Origin: Aliiroseovarius sp. F47248L
GTDB taxonomy: Bacteria > Pseudomonadota > Alphaproteobacteria > Rhodobacterales > Rhodobacteraceae
DNA: 64,000 nucleotides
Assembly (NCBI RefSeq): GCF_023016085.1
Contig: NZ_JALKBF010000001.1
Coordinates: 62,001 to 126,000 of the forward strand
Direction: 5' to 3'
Part shown: positions 47,794-55,377 of the stretch, in pieces
How positions within the stretch are numbered: position 1 is the stretch's first letter
How the letters are laid out: every line of letters begins with the position of its first letter
Position numbers and translations under genes: made by a program
Notes under the pieces: generated by a model
Databases searched by the model: none
What the model saw: the letters and a program-made list of their open reading frames with translations, nothing else
Told to the model about the DNA's origin: nothing

Positions 47794-47821
47794 TTGACTC
47801 GGGGGCCAATGGCGCTAAAAG
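47794..47821 (+). promoter_or_regulatory. Candidate rpmG promoter
   Basis: TTGACT at 47794-47799 and TAAAAG at 47816-47821, 16 bases apart, lie 58 bases before the rpmG start. The region between rnpB and rpmG contains no other supported feature. Confidence 0.45.
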
Positions 47822-47878
47822 GCGGGTTCCAGAGATTTACCCGGGCGGGGTGCGCCCACCCGATGAGGAGCTGACGAC

Positions 47879-48046
47879 ATGGCGAAGCCGACCACTATCA
47901 AAATCCGCCTGAACTCGACCGCGGATACAGGCCACTTCTATGTGACCAAGAAAAATGCTCGCACCATGACCGAAAAAATGGTCGTGAAGAAATACGACCC
48001 GGTTGTACGCAAGCACGTTGAGTATAAAGAAGGTAAGATCAAGTAA
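47879..48046 (+). CDS. rpmG: Ribosomal protein L33
   Basis: Small 50S subunit protein near the E site. The 55-residue frame starts with an ATG preceded by GAGGAG 10 bases upstream and reads [21 protein letters not shown] by its blocks: [31 protein letters not shown]. The cysteine pairs of zinc-binding L33 are absent, so this is the zinc-independent (C-) version. Followed by a strong hairpin. Confidence 0.97.
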   Translation: MAKPTTIKIRLNSTADTGHFYVTKKNARTMTEKMVVKKYDPVVRKHVEYKEGKIK

Positions 48047-48069
48047 TCTTGATCTCTTTCGAGTTTCGA

Positions 48070-48103
48070 AAAGGCCGTGCTGTTGGGCGCGGCCTTTATC
48101 TTT
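48070..48103 (+). terminator. rpmG terminator
   Basis: AAAGGCCGTGC and GCGCGGCCTTT form an 11-bp stem with one G-T pair and a 6-base loop, 24 bases after the rpmG stop, followed by ATCTTT. Short but clear intrinsic terminator. Confidence 0.8.
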
Positions 48104-48125
48104 GCCGCGCGTCCACAACTGGTCG

Positions 48126-48830
48126 TTAGCGGTGAAGAATTTTTTCGGCGACTGTTCTGCCTATCAAGAAATACGCGTTGACCCCCGGATGAAAGCCGTC
48201 TTCGGCCATCATTTCAAGCGTCAGTGGGATGTCGAACGGGACGTAGTCAACGCCAAGCTCTTGGGCTTGCCGTTGTAGAGCCTTATCAAAACGACGCGCC
48301 TGAACGCCCAGAAACCAGCGCAAAGGTTGCGGCAACAAAGGGAAATTACCCAGCGGCGGTATGCCAGCGGCAATCACCCGTTTGGCACCCCAAACACTGA
48401 AAAGGTGTTCATAGAGTTTTTCGCGCGCCTGAAGAAGATGGGCTAGCGGGATCTGGCTGGTCACATCATTCACCCCAAGCACGACAAGCGCGACGTCTGT
48501 CGGAACGGAAATCTGCGATCTTAGTAAAGGTAACGCTTCGCGGGTGGTGGCGCCGGTTCGGGCGACCAGTTTCCAGTCAATTCGGTGTGACGATCCAAGC
48601 GCTTGTACCAGTTGACCTGACAAGGCCTCGTTCTGGTGTTTGGCACCAACACCAGCGGCCGAGCTGTCACCAACGATCAAGAGGCGCAGAGGTGTGCCGA
48701 TGCCGAATTGACCAGACCTATGCCCCGGGGGTTCAGGCAGGGTTGAAGCAGTGTTTCTAACCTTAAGGGCTTGCGCCACCAAAAGTGGGCTGAGAACGAG
48801 TTTTGCAATGGTTTCGATAGTGGGGTTCAT
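48126..48830 (-). CDS. SGNH/GDSL-type esterase
   Basis: 234-residue hydrolase of the SGNH family. Block I GDSSAAGVG carries the nucleophile Ser near residue 55; GVNDVTS is block III with Asn; block V DGFHPG gives the catalytic Asp and His near residue 214-217. The N-terminus has a hydrophobic stretch that may be an uncleaved signal or membrane anchor. Esterases of this type include lipases, thioesterases and acetyl esterases; the substrate is unknown. It converges on rpmG. Confidence 0.85.
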   Translation of the reverse strand: MNPTIETIAKLVLSPLLVAQALKVRNTASTLPEPPGHRSGQFGIGTPLRLLIVGDSSAAGVGAKHQNEALSGQLVQALGSSHRIDWKLVARTGATTREALPLLRSQISVPTDVALVVLGVNDVTSQIPLAHLLQAREKLYEHLFSVWGAKRVIAAGIPPLGNFPLLPQPLRWFLGVQARRFDKALQRQAQELGVDYVPFDIPLTLEMMAEDGFHPGVNAYFLIGRTVAEKILHR

Positions 48831-48848
48831 GGGTGTCTCATAACAAAA

Positions 48849-48881
48849 AAAGGCCGGTCGCAGTGACCGGCCTTTCTTTTT
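48849..48881 (-). terminator. Terminator of the BI-1 family gene
   Basis: AAAGGCCGGTC-GCAGT-GACCGGCCTTT, an 11-bp perfect stem with a 5-base loop. On the minus strand it is followed by TTTTGTTA and on the plus strand by CTTTTT, so it can work both ways. It lies 15-47 bases past the stop of the BI-1 gene. Confidence 0.88.
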
Positions 48882-48895
48882 CTATTGCGCTCCCA

Positions 48896-49669
48896 TCACT
48901 CGCGATTGCCCAGGAATTGCAGCAGAAACATGAACAGGTTGATGAAGTCCAGATACAGGTTCAGAGCACCCATGATCGCGGATTTCGCAAGCCATTCGCT
49001 ATCCATCGCCTGCGCATGCGCGATATAGTCTGTCTTGATCTTTTGCGTGTCATAAGCGGTCAAGCCTGCAAAGATCAGCACACCGATCACCGAAATGGCG
49101 AAATGAAGCATCGAGCTTCCGATGAAGATGTTCACGATTGAGGCCACGATCAGACCGATCAGGCCCATGATCAGGAACGCACCCAGCGCGCTAAGATCGC
49201 GCTTGGTGGTGTAGCCATAAAGGCTCAGACCCGCAAATGCGATTGCGGTGATCAGGAAGGTTTGCACGATCGACACACCGGTGAAGACCAGGAAAATCGA
49301 ACTGATCGACAGCCCCATAAGCGCGGCAAATGCATAGAAGAACAGTTGCGCACCAGATGCGGACAAGCGGTTAATCGCAGCTCCGAAGGCGAAAACCATC
49401 GCCAAAGGCGCAAACATGACCACCCATTTCAGCGGGGACATGTAGATCGCCTGACCTAATCCGGTCAGATACTTACCTTCGCTGATTGCAGCGGTTGCAC
49501 CTGTCGGATCGGTGGTGACAGCAAGGCCAGCAATGGCCCAGCTTGCCAACGCGGTAATTAGAAGACCGACGGACATAAGCCCGTAGACCTTATTCATATG
49601 GGCGCGAAGCCCCTCGTCGATTGCGGCACGGGTGCCTACACCTGCGCGAACCGTATCAAATTGAGCCAT
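48896..49669 (-). CDS. Bax inhibitor-1/YccA family membrane protein
   Basis: 257-residue protein with seven predicted membrane helices of the BI-1/YccA (TMBIM) family. Members act as calcium leak channels or modulators of membrane proteases (YccA inhibits FtsH); the role here is not determined. Family marks are the N-terminal ATRA-like region (LRAHMNKVYGLMSVGLLI), the GLT/YDTQKI motif near residue 207 and two Asp in the C-terminal part (LYLDFINLF). Closed by the terminator at 48849-48881. Confidence 0.9.
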   Translation of the reverse strand: MAQFDTVRAGVGTRAAIDEGLRAHMNKVYGLMSVGLLITALASWAIAGLAVTTDPTGATAAISEGKYLTGLGQAIYMSPLKWVVMFAPLAMVFAFGAAINRLSASGAQLFFYAFAALMGLSISSIFLVFTGVSIVQTFLITAIAFAGLSLYGYTTKRDLSALGAFLIMGLIGLIVASIVNIFIGSSMLHFAISVIGVLIFAGLTAYDTQKIKTDYIAHAQAMDSEWLAKSAIMGALNLYLDFINLFMFLLQFLGNRE

Positions 49670-49769
49670 TTAGACCTCCAGAAAATCACAACTGGCGAGC
49701 CCCAAACGGAAACCGCCCTTGGCCTTAATATCGGCAAGAGCGGTCAGTATTTCAAGAGGAATAGGGTAA

Positions 49770-49788
49770 CTTGATCGGAAAGATCAGG
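49770..49788 (-). terminator. Weak hairpin after the DUF1127 gene
   Basis: CTTGATC and GATCAGG form a 7-bp stem with one G-T pair around GGAAA, just past the DUF1127 stop. No T run follows, so it may stabilise the mRNA end rather than terminate. Confidence 0.3.
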
Positions 49789-49790
49789 TA

Positions 49791-50000
49791 TTAGTCCAAC
49801 TGTGCTGGAATATCCCAAACGGGCCGACTTGCTTCGCGATACGCAGCGTCGGCGGTCAGGCCGATATCTTTCAACTGGTTGGCGTCCAGATTTGCCAGCG
49901 CACGACGTTCGCGGTGAACTTCCCAAGCGTGGACTAGCCAAGCCAGCGGCGAGAACGCGCGTTTTGCGATAGGGGTATTGGTGCAGGTAACAGCAGACAT
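49791..50000 (-). CDS. DUF1127 (YjiS-like) small protein
   Basis: 69-residue basic protein with the DUF1127 core RRALANLDANQLKDIGLTADAAYREA near residues 32-57, ending in RPVWD. DUF1127 proteins in alphaproteobacteria are short, often associated with small RNA metabolism or phosphate/stress response; function here is not established. It is divergent from the LysR gene across 123 bases that include a LysR-like operator. Confidence 0.85.
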   Translation of the reverse strand: MSAVTCTNTPIAKRAFSPLAWLVHAWEVHRERRALANLDANQLKDIGLTADAAYREASRPVWDIPAQLD

Positions 50001-50026
50001 CTCGTCACTCCTTCTTAGGGTATATG

Positions 50027-50049
50027 GTTGATAGACGTTGCATCAACGT
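50027..50049. promoter_or_regulatory. Candidate LysR operator
   Basis: GTTGAT at 50027-50032 and ATCAAC at 50042-50047 form an inverted repeat with a 9-base spacer (fits T-N11-A). A second, overlapping perfect repeat ACGTTG-CAT-CAACGT spans 50035-50049. It lies between the DUF1127 gene and the LysR gene, 75 bases before the LysR start, the standard place for auto- and co-regulation. Confidence 0.5.
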
Positions 50050-50123
50050 TCTTGATGTTTATGCTGATTTGGGTTTGATAAGTAAAATGAATGTTTTTGC
50101 TCTAATATATCAAAAGGTGTGAT

Positions 50124-50978
50124 ATGCCCCGAAACCTTGATCTGACGGCAATGCGCAGTTTTGTCACCGTGGCGGACGCAGGCGGAGTAACGCGGGCGGC
50201 AGGGCTTTTACACCTGACCCAATCAGCAGTGTCGATGCAATTGAAACGACTTGAAGAAAGTCTGGGGCGTCCCCTTTTGGACCGTTCGGGTCGGGGCGTG
50301 TCTCTGACAGCAGACGGCGAGCAGTTGTTGGGATATGCGCGTCGCATGATGCGTCTGAATGACGAAGTCTATGCGCGGCTCACCGATCACGCGTATGAGG
50401 GCGAAATCGTATTGGGCGTGCCCTCGGATGTTGTTTATCCGGCGATCCCGACGGTGTTGAAACAATTTCACGCTGAGTATCCGCGTATGCGCGTCCACTT
50501 GATCTCGTCCTATACAAGCCGTTTGAAGTCCATGTTTGCGCGTGGTGAATGTGACATCATATTAACCACCGAGGAAGAAAAGGATGCGGGCGCTGAAACT
50601 CTGGCAGCGCTTCCCTTGGTTTGGGTTGGCGCGCCAAATGGTCAAGCGTGGCGCAGTCGCCCCCTGCGCCTTGCTTTCGAGCGGAACTGCATCTTCCGTA
50701 AAGGTGTTCAGAAGGCGCTTAATGCAGCGAATATTCAGTGGGAGATGGGCGTGGATGGCGATTCCACACGCACGATCGAGGCTTCGCTGTCGGCAGATTT
50801 GGCGGTGCACGCGGTAATCGACGGCACCGTCCAACCATTTTTGGAGCAGATCGACCACGGCGGAGCATTGCCCGAGCTGGCTGTCACTCGAGTGAACATG
50901 TATGCGGCGAGTAATTCTGGTGGTCAGGCCATGCAGGATCTGTTGTCGATGATCCGCCGCGCGTTTGCCGAGCTTTAG
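50124..50978 (+). CDS. LysR-family transcriptional regulator
   Basis: 284-residue DNA-binding regulator. The N-terminal winged helix has LTAMRSFVTVADAGGVTRAAGLLHLTQSAVSMQLKRLEESLGRPL by its blocks (FVTVAD, QSAVSMQLKRLEE), then RSGRGVSLTADGEQLL, and a C-terminal effector domain of the type II periplasmic-binding-protein fold. The inducer is unknown. It converges on a quinone oxidoreductase gene with four bases of stop overlap, and is divergent from the DUF1127 gene; the operator-like repeats between those genes suggest autoregulation. Confidence 0.93.
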   Translation: MPRNLDLTAMRSFVTVADAGGVTRAAGLLHLTQSAVSMQLKRLEESLGRPLLDRSGRGVSLTADGEQLLGYARRMMRLNDEVYARLTDHAYEGEIVLGVPSDVVYPAIPTVLKQFHAEYPRMRVHLISSYTSRLKSMFARGECDIILTTEEEKDAGAETLAALPLVWVGAPNGQAWRSRPLRLAFERNCIFRKGVQKALNAANIQWEMGVDGDSTRTIEASLSADLAVHAVIDGTVQPFLEQIDHGGALPELAVTRVNMYAASNSGGQAMQDLLSMIRRAFAEL

Positions 50979-51946
50979 GGCGAAGTCGGCATGGTGACGA
51001 CCACCTTGCCCGTCGATTTGCGCTGTCGGAGTAGGTCCAACGCCTCGTTCGCGCGGTCTAGTGGCAGCGTGTGGCTGACATGCGGTTTGATCTTGCCCAT
51101 GCCATACCATGTCAGCAATTGACGCAGGCTGTCGGTTAATAGTCCAGGCCGGAATTTCAGATATCCGCCCCAGTAAAAGCCGATCAGTGTGATATTCTTG
51201 ACCAGCATATGGTTGGGTCGCACGTCAGGCAGATCGCCGCTTGCAAACCCGATCAGCAGGATGCGGGCATCCGGATTGCAGGCGCGAAAAGCTGCGTTGA
51301 ATTGCTTGCCTCCGATGGCGTCATAGACCACATCTGCCCCGCCCAGTGCCTTGATCTCATCCCGGATGTCCTGAGTGTCGGTGTCAATCAGATGATCCGC
51401 GCCTGCTCGGCGGCAAATCTCCAGCTTCTTGGTCCCACGTGCGCAGGCAATAACGCGGGCACCCATGACTTTGCCAATCTCGACTGCAGTCAGACCGACC
51501 CCGCCAGCTGCCCCCAAGACAACCAGTGTTTCGCCAGGTTGCAGCCGTGCTTTGTAGTCTAGTGCCATGTGGCTGGTACCATAGGCGATCTGGAAAGCGG
51601 CAGCGTCTTCGAAGCTCATGTTGTCGGGCAGAGCCAGGCATCGAGTTGCATCGAACACACCTTTCTCGGCCAGACCGTTGCGGCCTGAGAAGACGACAAC
51701 CCGCGTTCCCGGTTCAGGCCCGTCAGTGTCAGGTCCAAGCGCGATGACGATCCCCGCCGGTTCCATCCCCAGCGAAAAAGGAGGTGTGGGCGTGTCTTGA
51801 TATTTGCCTTTGGTCATCAGAAGATCGGCGAAATTCAAACCGCAGGCTCGAATGTCCACCAGTGCCTGGCCCGTCGCGGGGGTCGGTGTGGGAACGTCGG
51901 CCAGTTGAGCGGGGCGGTCGAAATCGGTGACTAGAAAGGTTTTCAT
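50975..51946 (-). CDS. NADPH:quinone oxidoreductase (zinc-free MDR)
   Basis: 323-residue medium-chain reductase of the QOR/crotonyl-CoA-reductase-like branch. The cofactor loop is LGAAGGVGLTAVEIGK near residues 148-163; GIVIALG and GLNFADLLMTKGKYQ are typical of the zinc-free branch, and zinc ligands are absent. It probably reduces quinones or enones with NADPH. The stop overlaps the LysR stop on the other strand by four bases. A 317-base gap lies before its start. Confidence 0.88.
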   Translation of the reverse strand: MKTFLVTDFDRPAQLADVPTPTPATGQALVDIRACGLNFADLLMTKGKYQDTPTPPFSLGMEPAGIVIALGPDTDGPEPGTRVVVFSGRNGLAEKGVFDATRCLALPDNMSFEDAAAFQIAYGTSHMALDYKARLQPGETLVVLGAAGGVGLTAVEIGKVMGARVIACARGTKKLEICRRAGADHLIDTDTQDIRDEIKALGGADVVYDAIGGKQFNAAFRACNPDARILLIGFASGDLPDVRPNHMLVKNITLIGFYWGGYLKFRPGLLTDSLRQLLTWYGMGKIKPHVSHTLPLDRANEALDLLRQRKSTGKVVVTMPTSP

Positions 51947-52263
51947 ACGGCCTCCTTTTGGTCACTCCTTAGGCGTTTCCGCACAGAAAATCGAGCAAGA
52001 TAGTAGAGAATCATTCGCTCGCCTTTGCGTTGTGGAGTTGCAAAATGCAAAACTTGCTGCTAATCTCCTTTTGCGTGTGCTTTCCTCTGGGCGACTTTCG
52101 CTGTGGTGGAGGCGCGAAAAACAACGATTAGTATGCATATCGCATTGGTATTAATAAGTTTTTCATTATTGACGCTGAAGCTGACCAAAAAGACAGGTTG
52201 AGTGAATGCGCCGTCGCGTGATCAGTGGTTGCGTAATTCAATCTAGTAACGAGGAGTGGTTCA
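51947..52263. other. Intergenic region between the oxidoreductase and HTH genes
   Basis: This 317-base gap carries promoters for divergent genes. An imperfect candidate palindrome TTGCA-AAA-TGCAA lies at 52038-52050. The region 52130-52190 is AT-rich (TTAATAAG, TTTTTCATTATT). No RNA gene or small coding frame is convincing, although an open frame of 75 codons crosses 51927-52154. The HTH ribosome-binding site (GAGGAG at about 52252) is at its end. Confidence 0.45.
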
Positions 52264-52632
52264 ATGAAGCATCCAGTGGATGTCCATGTCGGTAAACGCG
52301 TTCGTCACCGCCGTTGGATGGTGGGGATGACGCAGCAGCAGTTGGCTGAAAAAGTAGGGATCAAATTCCAGCAGATCCAGAAATACGAAACCGGCATGAA
52401 CCGCGTCTCGGCCTCACGGCTTTGGGATATTGCGGCCGCGCTTTCTGTACCAGTCAGCTTTTTCTTCGAAGGGTTGGAAAGCAAACCTGATGCCGATACC
52501 GAAGGTGCGCTGCCCGGCGATATTCTGGCCGACAAAGAAGCGCTGGAACTGGTGCGCAGCTATTATGCTATCCCCGACAATCAGCGCAGACGCCTGTTTG
52601 AATTGGCGCGTGTCCTGTCGGACGTGGCCTGA
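52264..52632 (+). CDS. HTH regulator of the PraR/PhrR-like Xre class
   Basis: 122-residue DNA-binding protein. The helix-turn-helix near residues 10-70 shows VGKRVRHRRWMVGMTQQQLAEKVGIKFQQIQKYETGMNRVSASRLWDI by its blocks, among them QQLAEKVGI, QIQKYETG and NRVSASRL, ending in VPVSFFFEGL, the arrangement of rhizobial PraR/PhrR. The C-terminal 50 residues are helical and may serve oligomerisation. Target genes are unknown; PraR-like proteins control nitrogen-fixation or nodulation and stress genes in rhizobia. GAGGAG is 10 bases before the ATG. It may share a transcript with the phosphatase gene, 56 bases downstream. Confidence 0.88.
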   Translation: MKHPVDVHVGKRVRHRRWMVGMTQQQLAEKVGIKFQQIQKYETGMNRVSASRLWDIAAALSVPVSFFFEGLESKPDADTEGALPGDILADKEALELVRSYYAIPDNQRRRLFELARVLSDVA

Positions 52633-52688
52633 GCTTGACGCCAGACCGGTTGCCCTGCTACCGCGCAGTCAACAACTGCCGGGGTGAC

Positions 52689-53495
52689 ATGGTGACCGAT
52701 CTGACGACAGAGACCCAACAAGACTTGTTGCGCGTTGCAGAGGCATTGGCCGAAGCGGCGCGCAAAGCCATTCTACCCTTTTTCCGTGCCGATGATTTGT
52801 CCACTGATAACAAGCTCAACGAAGGGTTTGACCCTGTCACCGAAGGCGACCGTGCGGCAGAACGCGCGATGCGCGATATTCTGGCAGTTCGACGTCCCAA
52901 GGACGCCATTCTGGGCGAGGAATACGGCATGACGGCCGGGGAGAGTGGTCTGACATGGGTGCTTGACCCGATCGATGGCACCCGTGCCTTTTTGTCGGGC
53001 ACGCCCACATGGGGGGTTTTGATCGCGGTCGGAGATGACAGCGGCCCCCAACTTGGCATCATAGATCAACCTTACATTGGGGAAAGGTTTGTCGGCGGTT
53101 TCGGTGAAGCCCGTGTGGATGGGCCGCAAGGGTCGCGCCGCTTGCAAACCCGCGCACCACGCAATCTATCGGATGCCATCCTTTTCACCACGTTTCCCGA
53201 GGTCGGCACGTGTGAAGAAGGGCAGGCGTTTCAACGACTGTCAAAAAAGGTCAAGCTGACGCGGTTCGGATTGGATTGTTATGCCTATGGATTGGTGGCG
53301 TCGGGGCAGATCGACCTTGTGGTCGAGGCGGGCTTGCAGGCCTATGATATCCAAGGCCCGATGGCGGTGATCCAGGCGGCGGGTGGTATTGTTACCAATT
53401 GGGATGGTGGCCCAGCGCATCAGGGCGGACGCGTTTTGGCCGCAGCCAATTCGCAGATTCATGCAGCCGCATTAGAAATCTTGTCCAAGGCCTAA
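52689..53495 (+). CDS. hisN: Inositol-phosphatase-family (HisN-like) phosphatase
   Basis: 268-residue Mg-dependent phosphatase of the IMPase superfamily; the alphaproteobacterial type often serves as histidinol-phosphate phosphatase. Metal-binding motifs: EEYG (Glu of the first site), WVLDPIDGTRAF near residue 92-103, and the C-terminal YDIQGPMAVIQAAGG. The ATG at 52689 is chosen; an in-frame GTG follows at 52692 and a TTG at 52635 is less likely. Substrate could also be inositol-1-phosphate or 3'-phosphoadenosine phosphate. Confidence 0.85.
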   Translation: MVTDLTTETQQDLLRVAEALAEAARKAILPFFRADDLSTDNKLNEGFDPVTEGDRAAERAMRDILAVRRPKDAILGEEYGMTAGESGLTWVLDPIDGTRAFLSGTPTWGVLIAVGDDSGPQLGIIDQPYIGERFVGGFGEARVDGPQGSRRLQTRAPRNLSDAILFTTFPEVGTCEEGQAFQRLSKKVKLTRFGLDCYAYGLVASGQIDLVVEAGLQAYDIQGPMAVIQAAGGIVTNWDGGPAHQGGRVLAAANSQIHAAALEILSKA

Positions 53496-53617
53496 ACAGT
53501 TGATCAAGGGTATTGTCGGACACCTTCGCCGCATGGCAAGCTGACACTGCGCGCGAGTCCTTTGCCCTTTCTGTCGCCGCCACAGTTGTCTCACCGAAAT
53601 GGGCGGGAGGAGACAAC

Positions 53618-54949
53618 ATGGACTATCTGATCCGCAATGCACGAACCATTCTGACAATGGATGATGACAGTCGCGAATTGTCGTCCACCGACATTCGCAT
53701 CTCGAATGGGATTATCATCGCTATTGGGCCCGAGCTTGAGCGGGATTGCGAGGTGCTGGACGCAAGCCGCGCCGTCGTGACGCCGGGTTTGGTGAATACG
53801 CATCATCATCTGTATCAGACTTTGACGCGGGCGGTGCCAGGGGGGCAGGATGCGCTTCTGTTCGGCTGGCTTCAGACACTGTATCCGATCTGGGCACGCT
53901 TCGGACCGGACGAGATGCGCGTGTCGGCGATGGTTGGTTTGGCCGAACTAGCCCTGTCAGGCTGCACGATGAGCTCGGACCACCTTTATCTCTACCCCAA
54001 CGGAGCGCGGCTTGAGGATACGATTGACGGCGCACGTGAACTTGGGCTTCGGTTTCATCCCACGCGTGGTGCGATGTCGATTGGGGAAAGCGATGGCGGT
54101 CTGCCACCCGACATGCTGGTCGAACGTGAAAGCACCATTCTTGAAGATTGCATTCGCGTGATCGACGCCTTTCACGATCCGTCCGAAGGGTCGATGCTGC
54201 GCGTGGGTGTGGCGCCGTGTTCCCCATTTTCGGTCAGTCGCGAGTTGATGAGGGACGCCGCCGTTCTGGCACGCGATAAAGGTGTGATGATGCACACTCA
54301 TCTGGCCGAAAACGACGAGGATATAGCCTACAGTCAAGCACAGTTCGGTTGCCGCCCCGGTCAATACGCAGAGGATCTGGGTTGGGTAGGGAATGATGTT
54401 TGGCACGCCCATTGCGTCAAGCTGGACAGCACCGAGATAGACCTGTTCGCCCACACTCGAACCGGGGTGGCGCATTGTCCGTGTTCGAACTGTCGACTTG
54501 GATCGGGGATCGCACCGGTGCGCCAAATGCGCGATGCGGGCGTCAAGATCGGCTTGGGGGTCGATGGATCGGCGTCCAATGATCAAGGCAATCTGATGGA
54601 TGAGGTTCGGCAAGCCATGCTGTTGCAACGCGTCGCCTTTGGTGCCGACAAGATGAGCGCCCGCGAAGTGTTGCGCATAGCCACCCGTGGCGGGGCCGAG
54701 GTTTTGGGGCGGTCCGATTGCGGTCAGATCGCTGTGGGGCAACGTGCAGACATCGCGATTTGGGATGTTTCGGGGCTGGAATCTGCAGGCAGTTGGGACC
54801 CGTCAGCGCTGGTTCTGGCTGGTCCGCGTCAGGTCCGCGACTTGTTTGTTGAAGGACGCCAGGTCGTGCAAGACGGACAGATTACAACGGTCGACCTGCC
54901 GCGTCTGATCGAAGATCAAAACCGCCTTGCGGCTCGCCTTGGTGCGTAA
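53618..54949 (+). CDS. Amidohydrolase, 8-oxoguanine-deaminase-like
   Basis: 443-residue metal-dependent hydrolase of the AtzB/TrzN-type amidohydrolase superfamily, probably an 8-oxoguanine or related purine/triazine deaminase. Metal site: THHHLYQTLTRAVP with the HxH pair near residue 65, THLAEND, AHCVKLD and the terminal Asp in GVDGSASNDQ. The ATG at 53618 has GGGAGGA 8 bases before. A guanine-deaminase gene and a small transporter-like gene lie just downstream, so purine catabolism fits. The substrate is inference. Confidence 0.85.
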   Translation: MDYLIRNARTILTMDDDSRELSSTDIRISNGIIIAIGPELERDCEVLDASRAVVTPGLVNTHHHLYQTLTRAVPGGQDALLFGWLQTLYPIWARFGPDEMRVSAMVGLAELALSGCTMSSDHLYLYPNGARLEDTIDGARELGLRFHPTRGAMSIGESDGGLPPDMLVERESTILEDCIRVIDAFHDPSEGSMLRVGVAPCSPFSVSRELMRDAAVLARDKGVMMHTHLAENDEDIAYSQAQFGCRPGQYAEDLGWVGNDVWHAHCVKLDSTEIDLFAHTRTGVAHCPCSNCRLGSGIAPVRQMRDAGVKIGLGVDGSASNDQGNLMDEVRQAMLLQRVAFGADKMSAREVLRIATRGGAEVLGRSDCGQIAVGQRADIAIWDVSGLESAGSWDPSALVLAGPRQVRDLFVEGRQVVQDGQITTVDLPRLIEDQNRLAARLGA

Positions 54950-54989
54950 GGAGCTGATCGTGGTGCTTTGAGAACGGATCAAAATCTGT

Positions 54990-55003
54990 TAAGGTCAACC
55001 TTA
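54990..55003. promoter_or_regulatory. Inverted repeat ahead of the EamA/SMR-like gene
   Basis: TAAGGT-CA-ACCTTA, a 6-2-6 inverted repeat 51 bases before the EamA/SMR-like ATG. The short centre suggests a dyad for a protein dimer rather than an RNA hairpin. Identity of any regulator is unknown. Confidence 0.3.
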
Positions 55004-55053
55004 TTTTAAAACCTCTCTCACGCGGATATTGCCGCAGAAAGGATGGACTCACC

Positions 55054-55377
55054 ATGCTTTCCGTAATGAGTGACAAGACATTTTTAGCACTGGCCGCTGC
55101 CCTTGGTTACGGGGTTTCGACCATTTTGATGAAGCATTTTTCTTATGGATTTGCGCTGTTGCCACTGGCGCTACTTGTCGCCGTTTTGGCAGGCACCGTC
55201 GTTTCAGAAGTGCTTTTGCTTCGCCAAGTTGAACTTGGTCTTGCCTATATTGCGATCATTGCCACCGAATCCCTTTTGGTGCTGGCCTATGCCTTTGTAA
55301 TTGGCGAAGGGCTATCACGGCAGGAAATGGCCGGGGCGGCGTTTGTTCTGGTCGGGGTGGCCCTGGTCAGCTTCTAA
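55054..55377 (+). CDS. EamA/SMR-like four-helix membrane protein
   Basis: 107-residue protein with four predicted helices, the size of one half of an EamA/DMT transporter or a small multidrug resistance (SMR) protein. The helices include ALAAALGYGVSTILMKHFSY and YIAIIATESLLVLAYAFVIGE, with the C-terminus GAAFVLVGVALVSF typical of the DMT superfamily. SMR proteins need a conserved Glu in helix 1, which is not evident here. It likely acts as a dimer; ligand unknown. Sits between two purine deaminases, and its end overlaps that of guaD by 11 bases. Confidence 0.75.
   Translation: MLSVMSDKTFLALAAALGYGVSTILMKHFSYGFALLPLALLVAVLAGTVVSEVLLLRQVELGLAYIAIIATESLLVLAYAFVIGEGLSRQEMAGAAFVLVGVALVSF

Noticed and set aside
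51927..52154. 75-codon plus-strand open frame
   Set aside because: No similarity, no ribosome-binding site, crosses the start of the divergent oxidoreductase gene; likely chance.
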